IMG/VR virus record: IMGVR_UViG_3300044615_001866
Location: 1 to 34,398 of that record
Source of the DNA: a virus
Strand: one strand, 5' to 3'
DNA: 34,398 nt
The notes below the pieces were generated by a model. That model saw only the letters and a program-made list of their open reading frames with translations. It had not been told where the DNA came from and made no database searches. Positions 8,249 to 14,596 of this stretch are shown here, piece after piece. The translations under genes and the position numbers were made by a program. Within the stretch, counting starts at the first letter, position 1, and each line of letters starts with the position of its first letter.

Positions 8249-8709
8249 CCTACTTTTACTCCTTGGCTCGGGAATTTACCAACCGTATCTTCCATTTTAC
8301 TGTTAGTACCAGTTGTAGCTGGTTGTGTCATCAGTACTGAAAGCCTCTCTTTTGTAATTGCATCTTCAGGTTTAATCAACCCCCTTTCAATTGCTCCACC
8401 AGGTCCACTATATTTGTAGGCAAAATCCCTGGCAAACCGCGTCGCGTTGTCAGGTAAATCAGTGGCTCCAGCCACATTAATTTTTTGCTGGGAAGCGGCA
8501 GCAGTTTCAGCGGAAAAAACATCCGTGTCGTACATAGACCCGGCATCGGGATTGTTTTTAATCTGGCCGGCAAAGAATCGAGCAAAATCTCTCGGATCGG
8601 AAATACGCTCCGCCTCAGGACCTTGTTGAGCCCCATCCCCAGGTCGACGACCCTCGCGGAAAGCTAAATCGTCAATACCATAACGTTTGTTGAAAAATGG
8701 AGCAACCAT
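8245..8709 (-). CDS. unknown virion-operon protein
   Basis: A 154-residue, hydrophilic, probably soluble protein (MVAPFFNKRYGIDDLAFREG at the N-terminus) with several Asp/Arg-rich turns and few hydrophobic stretches. It is translationally coupled to the next gene through an ATGA overlap at 8245-8248. The N-terminal motif and operon position suggest a structural or assembly factor, but nothing identifies its role. Confidence 0.6.
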   Translation of the reverse strand: MVAPFFNKRYGIDDLAFREGRRPGDGAQQGPEAERISDPRDFARFFAGQIKNNPDAGSMYDTDVFSAETAAASQQKINVAGATDLPDNATRFARDFAYKYSGPGGAIERGLIKPEDAITKERLSVLMTQPATTGTNSKMEDTVGKFPSQGVKVG

Positions 8710-8715
8710 TACGAA

Positions 8716-8919
8716 TTACTTTCCTTTTTTCTTGCGCAGCTTGGTTAAGGTTTTAGCCAGGTTGGCTTGTTTAACTGTTTTCGGATCGTACTCGTCAGGG
8801 TTGGCGGTGACTTTGGCTGCATATTCAGCTGTAGTCATCCCAGCCTCTTCGGCTTTTTTAGAAAATGCTCCGGGGTGCTTGCTTGTGGCCTCCTGAATCC
8901 ACTTACCGCCTTCTGCCAT
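8716..8919 (-). CDS. small KHPGAF-type phage protein
   Basis: The 67-residue protein starts at ATG 8919; a TTG three codons upstream is possible but less likely. It contains KHPGAFSKKAEEAGMTTAEY and ends in a Lys/Arg-rich helix (TLTKLRKKKGK). Small phage proteins with a K-[H/x]-P-G-[A/S]-[F/L] motif and a basic tail are common in many phages; their role is unsettled, though nucleic-acid binding or capsid association would fit. It lies between the holin-like gene and virion genes. Confidence 0.6.
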   Translation of the reverse strand: MAEGGKWIQEATSKHPGAFSKKAEEAGMTTAEYAAKVTANPDEYDPKTVKQANLAKTLTKLRKKKGK

Positions 8920-8943
8920 GATCCGCAAATAAAAACTATTTTA

Positions 8944-9327
8944 TCAGGAGACAGCGTCTACTTTGGCTGCAATCAGGTGTGCTGCATGTAGCTCAGGGGC
9001 AGACGCCTCGAAAGCCCGGACTTTATCGGCAGCAACTTGAGGTAGCCAATTTTTCGCCATGTCCAAAGCCAGTTTCTTGATCTCGGGACCAGTCAGTTGA
9101 CCATCTGCAACCGATTCGATCGCCAATTCAAAAGCCTTGTCCACCTTAGAACCATCCCAACGGGCAAGGTTCTGATCCAGAACGGGGTCGATAATGTCGT
9201 AAGCTTTTTTGACAATCGGACCGTATTTTAAAAGACGACTAGCCGTTAAATTTTTACGAATCAAGGAGGCGGCAGCGGCTGCACCAACACCAAGCAGCAT
9301 GGCCAGAATTGGCTCAAGAAAAGACAT
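8944..9327 (-). CDS. holin-like membrane protein
   Basis: A 127-residue protein with one N-terminal membrane segment (residues about 4-24, LEPILAMLLGVGAAAAASLI), followed by a basic stretch and a cytoplasmic helical domain whose A-F-E-L-A-I-E-S pattern resembles LLH-type holins. Holins open the inner membrane at lysis. No endolysin is visible nearby, so the assignment is tentative and a membrane-anchored virion protein is the alternative. A GAGG sequence sits about ten bases before the ATG. Confidence 0.4.
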   Translation of the reverse strand: MSFLEPILAMLLGVGAAAAASLIRKNLTASRLLKYGPIVKKAYDIIDPVLDQNLARWDGSKVDKAFELAIESVADGQLTGPEIKKLALDMAKNWLPQVAADKVRAFEASAPELHAAHLIAAKVDAVS

Positions 9328-9365
9328 AATCTGTACCTCAATAAATTAAATCTAACACTATTGGA

Positions 9366-10829
9366 TCACTGAAGCAGCCCCATGCTGCGACCGGCATTGA
9401 TAAAGCCACCGGCGGAATCCTGCCCCTTCACAAAGGTGCCGCGTTGAATCCGATCAACAAGTTCATTCACATATTTGGGGTCGGCGTCGAAGTTATAGGT
9501 TTGTGATCCGGCCTTGGTTTTATATGTGACCGCAACCTCATTAGCCGGAGAAACACTAATGTTGTGGATCGGACCAGTGGGGATATCTTGCGAAATCATG
9601 CCCCCCGCCTCTTCTCGTGAAGTCCGCATGGCTTTGGCCTGGCGCAGAAGTTTAGCGGTTGTATCACCAATATCTTCCGATACACGAACTGATTCCGGCT
9701 GACTCGTGACAATCGCCTCTGGTTGTTTTGCTTTCAGCAGAGCGGTGCCCTGACTCTTCGGCATCAAGCCCAGTGCTTTACGCGCAAACGCTTCTGCTTC
9801 CTCACTTTCTGCGGTGCGACGAACTGATACAGACGCAACGGGAGCGGTGGGGGCCGAAACCACAGAAGCAGGGGCTTCCACCTTGGGGCTCACCATTGCC
9901 GTGATCGGGCTCTCAACTGTTGCAGGTTCGGCACCAGTGAGACGGGTTTCCGGGGTTGGGCGAACCTTGGTGAAGCTGATAGGTTGGCGAGCACCACCAA
10001 TTAATTCCTCTGGTTCCATCGAAGCGCCAGCAGAGCGCATCATCTCAGTGTATTGGGGAGTCTGGCGGAAGCTCTCAGCAGCACGAACAGCACCAACCCC
10101 AACAGGGCTAATCCCCTCTTGACGACCTTCTTTTAAAACATCTTTAAGAGCGCGTTCGCCGCGACCGGCAACCCCGGCAGCGTACTCAGCCACGGACTTC
10201 TCAACGCGAGCCTGTTGGCGTTGTTCAGACGCAACATTACCGAGAAACTCAGCAATCAAGTCATCCGCACGATCACGGACTGGGGTGTGCGGTGTAGCAG
10301 CTTTTGAAAGTTGTTCAACTTCATTGCCAGGGGTAAAAGTTTGGCTAGAAGTAATGACATGACTCTGAGTAGCGGGCTTCTCTTCGGAATCAACTACGGT
10401 TGGCTTTGCTGGAGAAACCCCGCGCATTTCCTGCATCGTTTGGGTTTGATGCGGAACAATATCTTGACCGTAACGATCAGAAGTGGTCGGCGGAGTTACA
10501 TCCATCGACGCGGTAACGGCTTGCCCCATGGGGTTTGAGGCTGGAGGCTGAGCCGGAGGAACTGCGGGCTCGTCATCTAATTGCAGCTTCTTAAATCCTT
10601 CACCACCCAAATAAGCCGCGCCAGCAATTAAGCCTGCACCAAGAGCAGCTTTACCAATAACATCGACAGCCTTGCGCACAGGGCTCATGCCGTAGCCACC
10701 GCGACGGCCAATGCCTTTGGTGAACTGATAAACCTCTGGCGCGAGCGCCATCCGCTCAGCCGGGGTTTGAGGATATGGATTGCCTGTGAGGTCGGACCAG
10801 ATTGCAAAGTCCTGCGGAGAAACAGGCAT
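9366..10829 (-). CDS. membrane-anchored virion-operon protein, first gene of the late operon
   Basis: The 487-residue protein starts at ATG 10829; a GTG four codons earlier is the alternative. The N-terminus looks folded (VSPQDFAIWSDLTGNPYPQT), followed by a membrane-like segment near residue 60-80 (IGKAALGAGLIAGAAYLGG). A long Pro/Ser/Thr/Ala-rich linker leads to a compact C-terminal domain of ~70 residues (NEVAVTYKTKAGSQTYNF to INAGRSMGLL) whose strand-strand-helix pattern loosely recalls the KTSC fold. No SD is visible; the leader is AT-rich. It is the promoter-proximal gene, divergent from the early genes. Confidence 0.65.
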   Translation of the reverse strand: MPVSPQDFAIWSDLTGNPYPQTPAERMALAPEVYQFTKGIGRRGGYGMSPVRKAVDVIGKAALGAGLIAGAAYLGGEGFKKLQLDDEPAVPPAQPPASNPMGQAVTASMDVTPPTTSDRYGQDIVPHQTQTMQEMRGVSPAKPTVVDSEEKPATQSHVITSSQTFTPGNEVEQLSKAATPHTPVRDRADDLIAEFLGNVASEQRQQARVEKSVAEYAAGVAGRGERALKDVLKEGRQEGISPVGVGAVRAAESFRQTPQYTEMMRSAGASMEPEELIGGARQPISFTKVRPTPETRLTGAEPATVESPITAMVSPKVEAPASVVSAPTAPVASVSVRRTAESEEAEAFARKALGLMPKSQGTALLKAKQPEAIVTSQPESVRVSEDIGDTTAKLLRQAKAMRTSREEAGGMISQDIPTGPIHNISVSPANEVAVTYKTKAGSQTYNFDADPKYVNELVDRIQRGTFVKGQDSAGGFINAGRSMGLLQ

Positions 10830-10847
10830 TTTTATAAACACATTATC

Positions 10848-10876
10848 TAGATATAAGTGATTTTAGATCGAGTAAA
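10848..10876 (-). promoter_or_regulatory. weak candidate promoter of the late operon
   Basis: On the minus strand TTTACT (10871-10876) lies 17 bp before TATCTA (10848-10853), in an AT-rich stretch directly upstream of the first late gene. The match to the sigma-70 consensus is only partial. On the same strand a CTATAGGG core lies further upstream near 10911. Confidence 0.25.
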
Positions 10877-10954
10877 TACGCTATATTTCTTCCCCCTACC
10901 GGCCCTATAGAAACCTCGTTTTTGGGAAAATTTTCCGGCAGCTATCTGGCCCGC

Positions 10955-11012
10955 CTGTCACAAAACTTTACATACCAGGAAAAAAAGAAAGGTATGTGAC
11001 AAGTTGTGACAG
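10955..11012. promoter_or_regulatory. nested inverted repeat between divergent operons
   Basis: CTGTCACAA (10955-10963) is inverted at 11004-11012 as TTGTGACAG, and inside it CATACC (10971-10976) is inverted at 10991-10996 as GGTATG, with an A-rich centre. The nested symmetry in a divergent promoter region suggests an operator or initiator site. A related CTGTCACAC/GTGTGACAG pair occurs at 12760-12823. Confidence 0.6.
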
Positions 11013-11021
11013 AACCCCCGT

Positions 11022-11093
11022 AACGGTTGGCGATGGGCTACAGTGAGGGGACCGAATCGAAAGGTTCGGCGCATCCACCTAGCAAGGAGCAAC
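11022..11093 (+). promoter_or_regulatory. repeated promoter-hairpin-RBS leader, copy 1
   Basis: It contains the block AACGGTTGG-CGATGGGCTACAGTG (11022-11045), a CCGAA/TTCGG hairpin, then ATCCACCTAGCAAGGAGCA (11073-11091) immediately before ATG 11094. The same three-part order at the same spacing precedes ATG 11691 and ATG 13202. TACAGT could serve as a -10 element; there is no clear -35. Confidence 0.55.
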
Positions 11094-11279
11094 ATGAACA
11101 AGCGTCTCAACAATTTTGTTGACGTTGTGGTTCGGATCCAGCCAGTGCTGGACGCCTTGGATCAAGTGCGGATTAAGCTGGACAATCAGGAATGGTCCGA
11201 CCTGCTGGACGTTCCTGGCGTTGAGGCCCTGGTCGACGCGATCATGGACCTTGACCGTGAGGTCCAGCGGAACCTGTGA
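11094..11279 (+). CDS. small unknown early protein
   Basis: A 61-residue, largely helical acidic protein (NFVDVVVRIQPVLDALDQVR, then DVPGVEALVDAIMDLDREVQ). The ATG is set by the AAGGAG of the leader cassette ending two bases before it. It is the first plus-strand gene after the divergent control region and is followed by a GC-rich hairpin and a second copy of the same RBS cassette. No family is recognised. Confidence 0.65.
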   Translation: MNKRLNNFVDVVVRIQPVLDALDQVRIKLDNQEWSDLLDVPGVEALVDAIMDLDREVQRNL

Positions 11280-11285
11280 CCAACC

Positions 11286-11301
11286 GGGGGCTCCGGCCCC
11301 C
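11286..11301 (+). terminator. GC-rich hairpin without T-tract
   Basis: GGGGGC-TCCG-GCCCCC lies just after the stop of the first early gene. The identical hairpin at 11521-11536 is followed by TTTT; this copy has no U-run, so it more likely stabilises the 3' end or causes partial termination. Confidence 0.45.
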
Positions 11302-11304
11302 TCC

Positions 11305-11325
11305 ATCCACCTAGCAAGGAGCAAC
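11305..11325 (+). promoter_or_regulatory. RBS cassette, copy 2
   Basis: ATCCACCTAGCAAGGAGCA is identical over 19 bases to copy 1 and sits two bases before ATG 11326. It supplies an AGGAG-type ribosome binding site. Confidence 0.7.
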
Positions 11326-11514
11326 ATGTTTCAATTCAACGAACCTTACGACCCCAGCGACGACCTGCCGCCAGCTGACATCCGGGAGGACTTTTCGGAT
11401 CTCACATTCAGCCAGAACCTCGACCCCCAGGGGGTTCTGGACCGGCTGGCGGTCTGGCTGCCAGCTGACAAGCTAAGAGAGTTCATGGACGACCTGGCCA
11501 TGGGCCGGATCTGA
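11326..11514 (+). CDS. small acidic early protein
   Basis: A 62-residue protein rich in Asp and Pro (NEPYDPSDDLPPADIREDF) with a helical C-terminus (DPQGVLDRLAVWLPADKL). The start is fixed by the upstream RBS cassette. It forms a two-gene unit with 11094-11279, closed by a terminator at 11521. The function is not recognised; acidic early phage proteins often bind host machinery, but nothing here proves that. Confidence 0.65.
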   Translation: MFQFNEPYDPSDDLPPADIREDFSDLTFSQNLDPQGVLDRLAVWLPADKLREFMDDLAMGRI

Positions 11515-11520
11515 CCAACC

Positions 11521-11540
11521 GGGGGCTCCGGCCCCCTTTT
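11521..11540 (+). terminator. rho-independent terminator
   Basis: GGGGGC-TCCG-GCCCCC stem-loop followed by TTTT, six bases after the stop at 11514. Confidence 0.8.
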
Positions 11541-11557
11541 ACAACTTTTTACAGTGC

Positions 11558-11576
11558 TGATAGTAGTTGATAGTGC
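11558..11576. repeat. TTGATAG-type repeat, copy 1
   Basis: TGATAGTAGTTGATAGTGC holds two close GATAGT units and resembles the two larger copies at 12571 and 12615. It lies upstream of the Cys-rich gene at 11691. Confidence 0.5.
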
Positions 11577-11621
11577 TTAATGAAGAAGTGTTACATGTGA
11601 AGAGTTGCAACGAAACCCCTG

Positions 11622-11690
11622 AACTGCTGGCCGATGGTCTAGGATTGATGCATCGGGATCGAACCCGATTCAACTCGCACTTAGCACGCG
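11622..11690 (+). promoter_or_regulatory. repeated promoter-hairpin-RBS leader, copy 2
   Basis: AACTGCTGGCCGATGGTCTA (starting 11622) is followed by an ATCGGG-ATCGAA-CCCGAT hairpin and a degenerate CGCACTTAGCACGCG before ATG 11691. The GATGG box is 58 bases from the ATG, against 62 and 59 in the other copies. The RBS part has lost the AGGAG core. Confidence 0.5.
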
Positions 11691-12374
11691 ATGAACACTG
11701 CACTGACGCTGCGCAGCAGCAACGACAAGACTGGCCCGATCGCGGTCAGCACCACGGCCCGCCCCAGCTGCCCCACAACCTGCGCTCTGGCAGGGGAGGG
11801 GGGATGCTATGCGGAAGCAGGATACTACACCCGTCTCCACTGGGATGCTGTGACCGCCGGGACCCGTGGCCTGCCCGAGGTGGACTTTATTGCGGCCGTC
11901 CGCAAGCTGAAGCCGGGTTCCCGGTTCCGCCACAACGTGGCTGGCGACCTGTGGCACGTTGGCGGCGCGATCCGTGGCGATCTGCTGCGGATGCTGGCCG
12001 ATGCCACCGCTCACCTGCAGGCAGCTTGGACCTATACCCATCACCTGCGCACCGGGGCCAACCTGGCTGCCATCCGCTCCGCCATCCGCCGGGGCTTCAC
12101 GGTCAACCTGAGCACTGAGGTGCGCAGCGACGCCGCCCGGTTCGCCAAGCGTGGCCTGCCGGTGGTCTGCATTGTGCCCGAGGGCTCCCCCGCCAAGTTC
12201 GAGCATGATGGGGTCACCTTCCGGCAGTGCCCCGCCACGTTCGATGGCTCCCCCACACAATGCAGCAGCTGCGGGGGTGGCATCCCGCTCTGCGCCAGGG
12301 CTGACCGCAACTTCGTGGTCACCTTCCCGGTGCATGGGGGCCGCGCCAAGCTTGCCGCCACCGCCTGCGGCTGA
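11691..12374 (+). CDS. cysteine-rich phage protein (SSN-KTG / CYAE family)
   Basis: The 227-residue protein carries a recognisable phage-family signature: LRSSNDKTGPIAVSTTARPS at residues ~7-26, a CPTTCAL...GCYAE cysteine cluster soon after, and C-terminal Cys motifs (CSSCGGGIPLC) followed by ADRNFVVTFPVHG. Homologues occur in diverse phages and plasmids as proteins of unknown function (I believe the DUF7227 family). The paired cysteines suggest a metal or Fe-S site, which is inference. Base composition is very GC-rich compared with the rest of the window, and large open frames on other phases are shadows. It has its own promoter-like leader and terminator hairpin. Confidence 0.85.
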   Translation: MNTALTLRSSNDKTGPIAVSTTARPSCPTTCALAGEGGCYAEAGYYTRLHWDAVTAGTRGLPEVDFIAAVRKLKPGSRFRHNVAGDLWHVGGAIRGDLLRMLADATAHLQAAWTYTHHLRTGANLAAIRSAIRRGFTVNLSTEVRSDAARFAKRGLPVVCIVPEGSPAKFEHDGVTFRQCPATFDGSPTQCSSCGGGIPLCARADRNFVVTFPVHGGRAKLAATACG

Positions 12375-12380
12375 TCAACC

Positions 12381-12396
12381 GGGGCCTTCGGGCCCC
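12381..12396 (+). terminator. terminator-like UUCG hairpin
   Basis: GGGGCC-TTCG-GGCCCC seven bases after the stop at 12374. The T-run (CTTTTAA) is offset by about seven bases, so termination may be partial and the next small gene may be reached by read-through. Confidence 0.6.
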
Positions 12397-12413
12397 TCTA
12401 CCCTTTTAATACC

Positions 12414-12542
12414 ATGGAATCACCTTACTTCGGTTGGATTGTGCCCTACGAATGGCAGGAACCCGATTATGGGGACGATCTAGAAGGCGAACAGCCCGAG
12501 GATTGCAGCGATTATGACGATGAGGGCGCTTTTACGCTCTGA
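12414..12542 (+). CDS. 42-residue acidic protein
   Basis: ATG 12414 to TGA 12542 encodes 42 residues: an aromatic N-terminus (MESPYFGWIVPYEWQEPDYG) and then a strongly acidic tail dense in Asp and Glu. It is bracketed by a hairpin at 12381 and a strong terminator five bases after its stop, which supports a real transcript. No homologue is known to me. Very acidic tiny phage proteins sometimes mimic DNA, mentioned only as a possibility. Confidence 0.55.
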   Translation: MESPYFGWIVPYEWQEPDYGDDLEGEQPEDCSDYDDEGAFTL

Positions 12543-12546
12543 AATC

Positions 12547-12568
12547 AGGCCCGAAAGGGCCTTTTTTT
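12547..12568 (+). terminator. rho-independent terminator
   Basis: AGGCCC-GAAA-GGGCCT followed by seven T's, directly after the stop at 12542. Confidence 0.92.
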
Positions 12569-12570
12569 AC

Positions 12571-12638
12571 AAGTTGATAGTTGATAGTACGCAATATTAC
12601 GTAATTTTTACGCAAAGTTGATAGTTGATAGTGCGCAA
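12571..12638. repeat. iteron-like duplicated TTGATAG repeats
   Basis: A 24-base unit (AAGTTGATAGTTGATAGT, then A or G, then CGCAA) occurs at 12571-12594 and 12615-12638, 44 bp apart and differing at one base. Each holds two tandem GTTGATA heptamers. A perfect palindrome ATTACGTAAT (12596-12605) sits between them. The AT-rich, gene-poor setting resembles a replication origin or a multi-site operator. Confidence 0.7.
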
Positions 12639-12759
12639 GGGAGAGAAATACACAATTTGATGCATTACAACCAATTTTTAAGCGATTTGCCGGTTTGCTA
12701 GGCTTGATGTTGGCGACCAAAGCAGTCGCTTTTATGTGTTTTTCGCGTTTTCTGCGTAC

Positions 12760-12876
12760 CTGTCACACAGGCAGATACTCTGGACACGGGGGAACGCCCC
12801 CTACAACTGGCACAGTGTGACAGTGACCCTGTTTTTGTAACAAATGTTACATTTTTTATACTTTTTTAATAAGTAT
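12760..12876. promoter_or_regulatory. cluster of palindromes in a gene-poor region
   Basis: Three inverted repeats: CTGTCACAC (12760-12768) with GTGTGACAG (12815-12823); the 16-base palindrome TGTAACA-AA-TGTTACA (12836-12851); and ATACTT/AAGTAT (12858-12863, 12871-12876). The first pair matches the half-sites at 10955 and 11004. Apart from these and the weak gene at 12938, I see nothing else convincing in 12543-13131. Confidence 0.55.
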
Positions 12877-12937
12877 TACCCCCTTGTACGCCCCTTGAGA
12901 CCCATTGCGCCGCAAGGGATCACAGGAGAAACGCCTG

Positions 12938-13087
12938 ATGATTCGTCGAGGGGGCAAAATGTCTCAGGATTTTTGCTGTGGAAAACTTTTGCAACATTTC
13001 GAGGCTGTCCACCGGTTCATGCCTGTCCATGGCTGGACACGCTCTCCGATTCGGTACAATGGTTTGCAGCGCATCTCTTGCACTTAA
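12938..13087 (+). CDS. possible small basic protein
   Basis: A 49-residue frame (MIRRGGKMSQDFCCGKLLQH at the N-terminus) preceded by AGGAG at eight-base spacing, one of the best Shine-Dalgarno matches on this strand. It contains two adjacent Cys and a His/Arg-rich C-terminus. No family is recognised and its composition is not strongly protein-like, so it may be chance. Confidence 0.35.
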   Translation: MIRRGGKMSQDFCCGKLLQHFEAVHRFMPVHGWTRSPIRYNGLQRISCT

Positions 13088-13131
13088 TAGGGAACGGGGT
13101 GCGGTTATTAACATCTGTGAAGATCCGGCTC

Positions 13132-13201
13132 AACCGGTCACCGATGGTCTACATTTGATTCCAGGGGGCAACCCCAGCATCCACTTAGTACGGGGCACAC
13201 C
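13132..13201 (+). promoter_or_regulatory. repeated promoter-hairpin-RBS leader, copy 3
   Basis: AACCGGTCACCGATGGTCTA (from 13132), then TACATT, a GGGG-GCAA-CCCC hairpin, then ATCCACTTAGTACGGGGCA (13179-13197) before ATG 13202. It has the same order and spacing as copies 1 and 2. Confidence 0.55.
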
Positions 13202-13351
13202 ATGCTTGCCTTTCATCTGATCCTCGAGCACTGGCAGACACGCCAGCTCAAGTTCGTGACGATTGAGGAGTGCGTCGATCTCGACGATTGTCTCGATCAC
13301 ATCCACCAGAATGAGCCTGACTTTGAGATCATGCAGGTTCGCCCGGCCTGA
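13202..13351 (+). CDS. 49-residue unknown early protein
   Basis: ATG 13202 to TGA 13351. The sequence starts MLAFHLILEHWQTRQLKFVT and continues with an acidic Cys-containing helix and a short strand. The alternation of strands and helix looks like a small folded domain. The start is defined by leader copy 3, and the next gene follows 31 bases later behind another RBS cassette. No family is recognised. Confidence 0.6.
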   Translation: MLAFHLILEHWQTRQLKFVTIEECVDLDDCLDHIHQNEPDFEIMQVRPA

Positions 13352-13359
13352 TCCATCAC

Positions 13360-13382
13360 ATCCACCTAGCACGGAGCACACC
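13360..13382 (+). promoter_or_regulatory. RBS cassette, copy 4
   Basis: ATCCACCTAGCACGGAGCA (13360-13378) then CACC and ATG 13383. It differs from copy 1 at a single base. Confidence 0.7.
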
Positions 13383-13562
13383 ATGACCGACCGCACCATC
13401 ACCCTGTTCGATCGCATCAACCTTGCCAATTGCGCAGCGATGCGAGCAGGTAGCCTCTTTCGGGATGAGAATCGCTTCCACGGGGAGTATGAAACTGCCA
13501 GGGCCTGGATAAAGTACCGGGTCTACAACAGCCCCAACTGCCATTTCGTGGAGATCGACTGA
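13383..13562 (+). CDS. 59-residue unknown early protein
   Basis: A mixed helix/strand protein (TLFDRINLANCAAMRAGSLF at the N-terminus) with an aromatic, basic C-terminal half (WIKYRVYNSPNCHFVEID). The start is set by the RBS cassette. It belongs to the three-gene group 13202-14175, all with the same leader type. No function is recognised. Confidence 0.6.
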   Translation: MTDRTITLFDRINLANCAAMRAGSLFRDENRFHGEYETARAWIKYRVYNSPNCHFVEID

Positions 13563-13600
13563 TCATCGCCCAACCCCGGCCTGGGCCAGAATGCCGGTTC

Positions 13601-13623
13601 ACCACCTAGCACGGAGCATCACA
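13601..13623 (+). promoter_or_regulatory. RBS cassette, copy 5
   Basis: ACCACCTAGCACGGAGCA (13601-13618), then TCACA and ATG 13624. Confidence 0.7.
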
Positions 13624-14175
13624 ATGGACATCAACAAACTCGCAGCGCAACTCGAAGAACAGCTCGACTCTGAATCTCTTCCTTGCCGGAAGTGCAATGG
13701 CAGCAAGCTGACCATCATGGAAGCTTGGACGGCGATCGACGGTCGCGAATTCTCCCGCCGTGAGCAACCTTGCATCTGGTGTGACGGCGTTGGCCACTTC
13801 ACCAAGCCCGACCTGGTTGAACTGGTCGCGGCAGTCAAGGGCCGGAAGCCAGGGACGCTGCGCTCGAAGCGGCCTGACGACACACGCGCCTATTTCATCT
13901 GGCGCATGGCTCGGTTCCACACTGGAGCTGACGTGACGCTGCCGATGACAGCTCAGATGGACATTGCCCCTGATCCCTACCGGGAGCTGCTCGATTTCTG
14001 GGCTGAGACGGTGGCTGAGCGCCTGTCAGGCCACAAGTCTGCAGGCCGAGCCCGCTGGCGTTCAGCGATGTATGGCGAAGCTCCACAGGAGCGCTACCTG
14101 CCTGAGTCTGCCTTCCCTGGCGGCCCTGTTGCTGACGCCAACAAACCAGATGAGGAGCTCCTCGAGCTGCTCTGA
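13624..14175 (+). CDS. DnaJ-type zinc-motif protein
   Basis: A 183-residue protein with two CxxCxG-like pairs, CRKCNG at residues 21-26 and CIWCDGVGHF at 50-59, the arrangement of one zinc site of a DnaJ cysteine-rich domain. No J-domain is present. The rest is helical, with a basic patch (KGRKPGTLRSKRPDD) and a Trp/Arg-rich C-terminal segment. It may bind zinc and act in nucleic-acid or protein binding; the precise role is unknown. It has the RBS-cassette leader and is the last gene of this leader class. Confidence 0.7.
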   Translation: MDINKLAAQLEEQLDSESLPCRKCNGSKLTIMEAWTAIDGREFSRREQPCIWCDGVGHFTKPDLVELVAAVKGRKPGTLRSKRPDDTRAYFIWRMARFHTGADVTLPMTAQMDIAPDPYRELLDFWAETVAERLSGHKSAGRARWRSAMYGEAPQERYLPESAFPGGPVADANKPDEELLELL

Positions 14176-14203
14176 CTTAACCAAACCTTAACCTGCCCCC
14201 CGC

Positions 14204-14410
14204 ATGCCCGACTCTCGCCACGACTTCAAGCCTCGCAAGATCCGATTCAAGATCACCGGCGGGGCTGAAGATCTCAAAGATGCTGAAGATCTCCTCAAAG
14301 AAGAGTATTCAGCAACTGGATGGGAAGTTAATTTCTACGAATTCAAACCGCGTGGAGATTATGGTCCCTTGCACGATCTCAGCCTCGGCTTTATTCAATC
14401 CATCAATTGA
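14204..14410 (+). CDS. 68-residue unknown early protein
   Basis: The N-terminus is basic (MPDSRHDFKPRKIRFKITGG), followed by an acidic helix (AEDLKDAEDLLKEEY) and a strand with aromatics, then a short C-terminal helix. The strand-helix-strand order suggests a compact alpha/beta fold. Its third codon positions are more AT-rich than those of the gene before it. It starts 28 bases after the previous stop, with no SD. The family is unknown. Confidence 0.6.
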   Translation: MPDSRHDFKPRKIRFKITGGAEDLKDAEDLLKEEYSATGWEVNFYEFKPRGDYGPLHDLSLGFIQSIN

Positions 14411-14415
14411 TCATC

Positions 14416-14577
14416 ATGACCATCACTCACTTCCTCGTCGAGATTGAACACTCTGAAGATCTCGATCCTCAACTTCTCATTGCACGATTCGAGACTGGCA
14501 AGAACCTCAAGTCTCTGGAAGTTCTAGAGATCAACACACCACCAGAACCGAATCGAGTTCCATACATCGCCTACTGA
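14416..14577 (+). CDS. 53-residue unknown early protein
   Basis: ATG 14416 to TGA 14577, starting five bases after the previous stop. MTITHFLVEIEHSEDLDPQL is followed by a helix and a strand ending in IAY. The beginning resembles a beta-strand followed by an acidic loop and helix. It is placed in a tight same-strand run. No function is recognised. Confidence 0.6.
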   Translation: MTITHFLVEIEHSEDLDPQLLIARFETGKNLKSLEVLEINTPPEPNRVPYIAY

Positions 14578-14596
14578 TTCACCACACGCACCGACC

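Noticed and set aside
11567-12335. Long open frames on both strands over the Cys-rich gene
   Set aside because: Only 11691-12374 carries a recognisable family signature; the others are shadows of its high GC content.
12532-12720. 62-residue minus-strand frame across the iteron region
   Set aside because: It spans the terminator and both repeats, and its sequence is a translation of the repeats.
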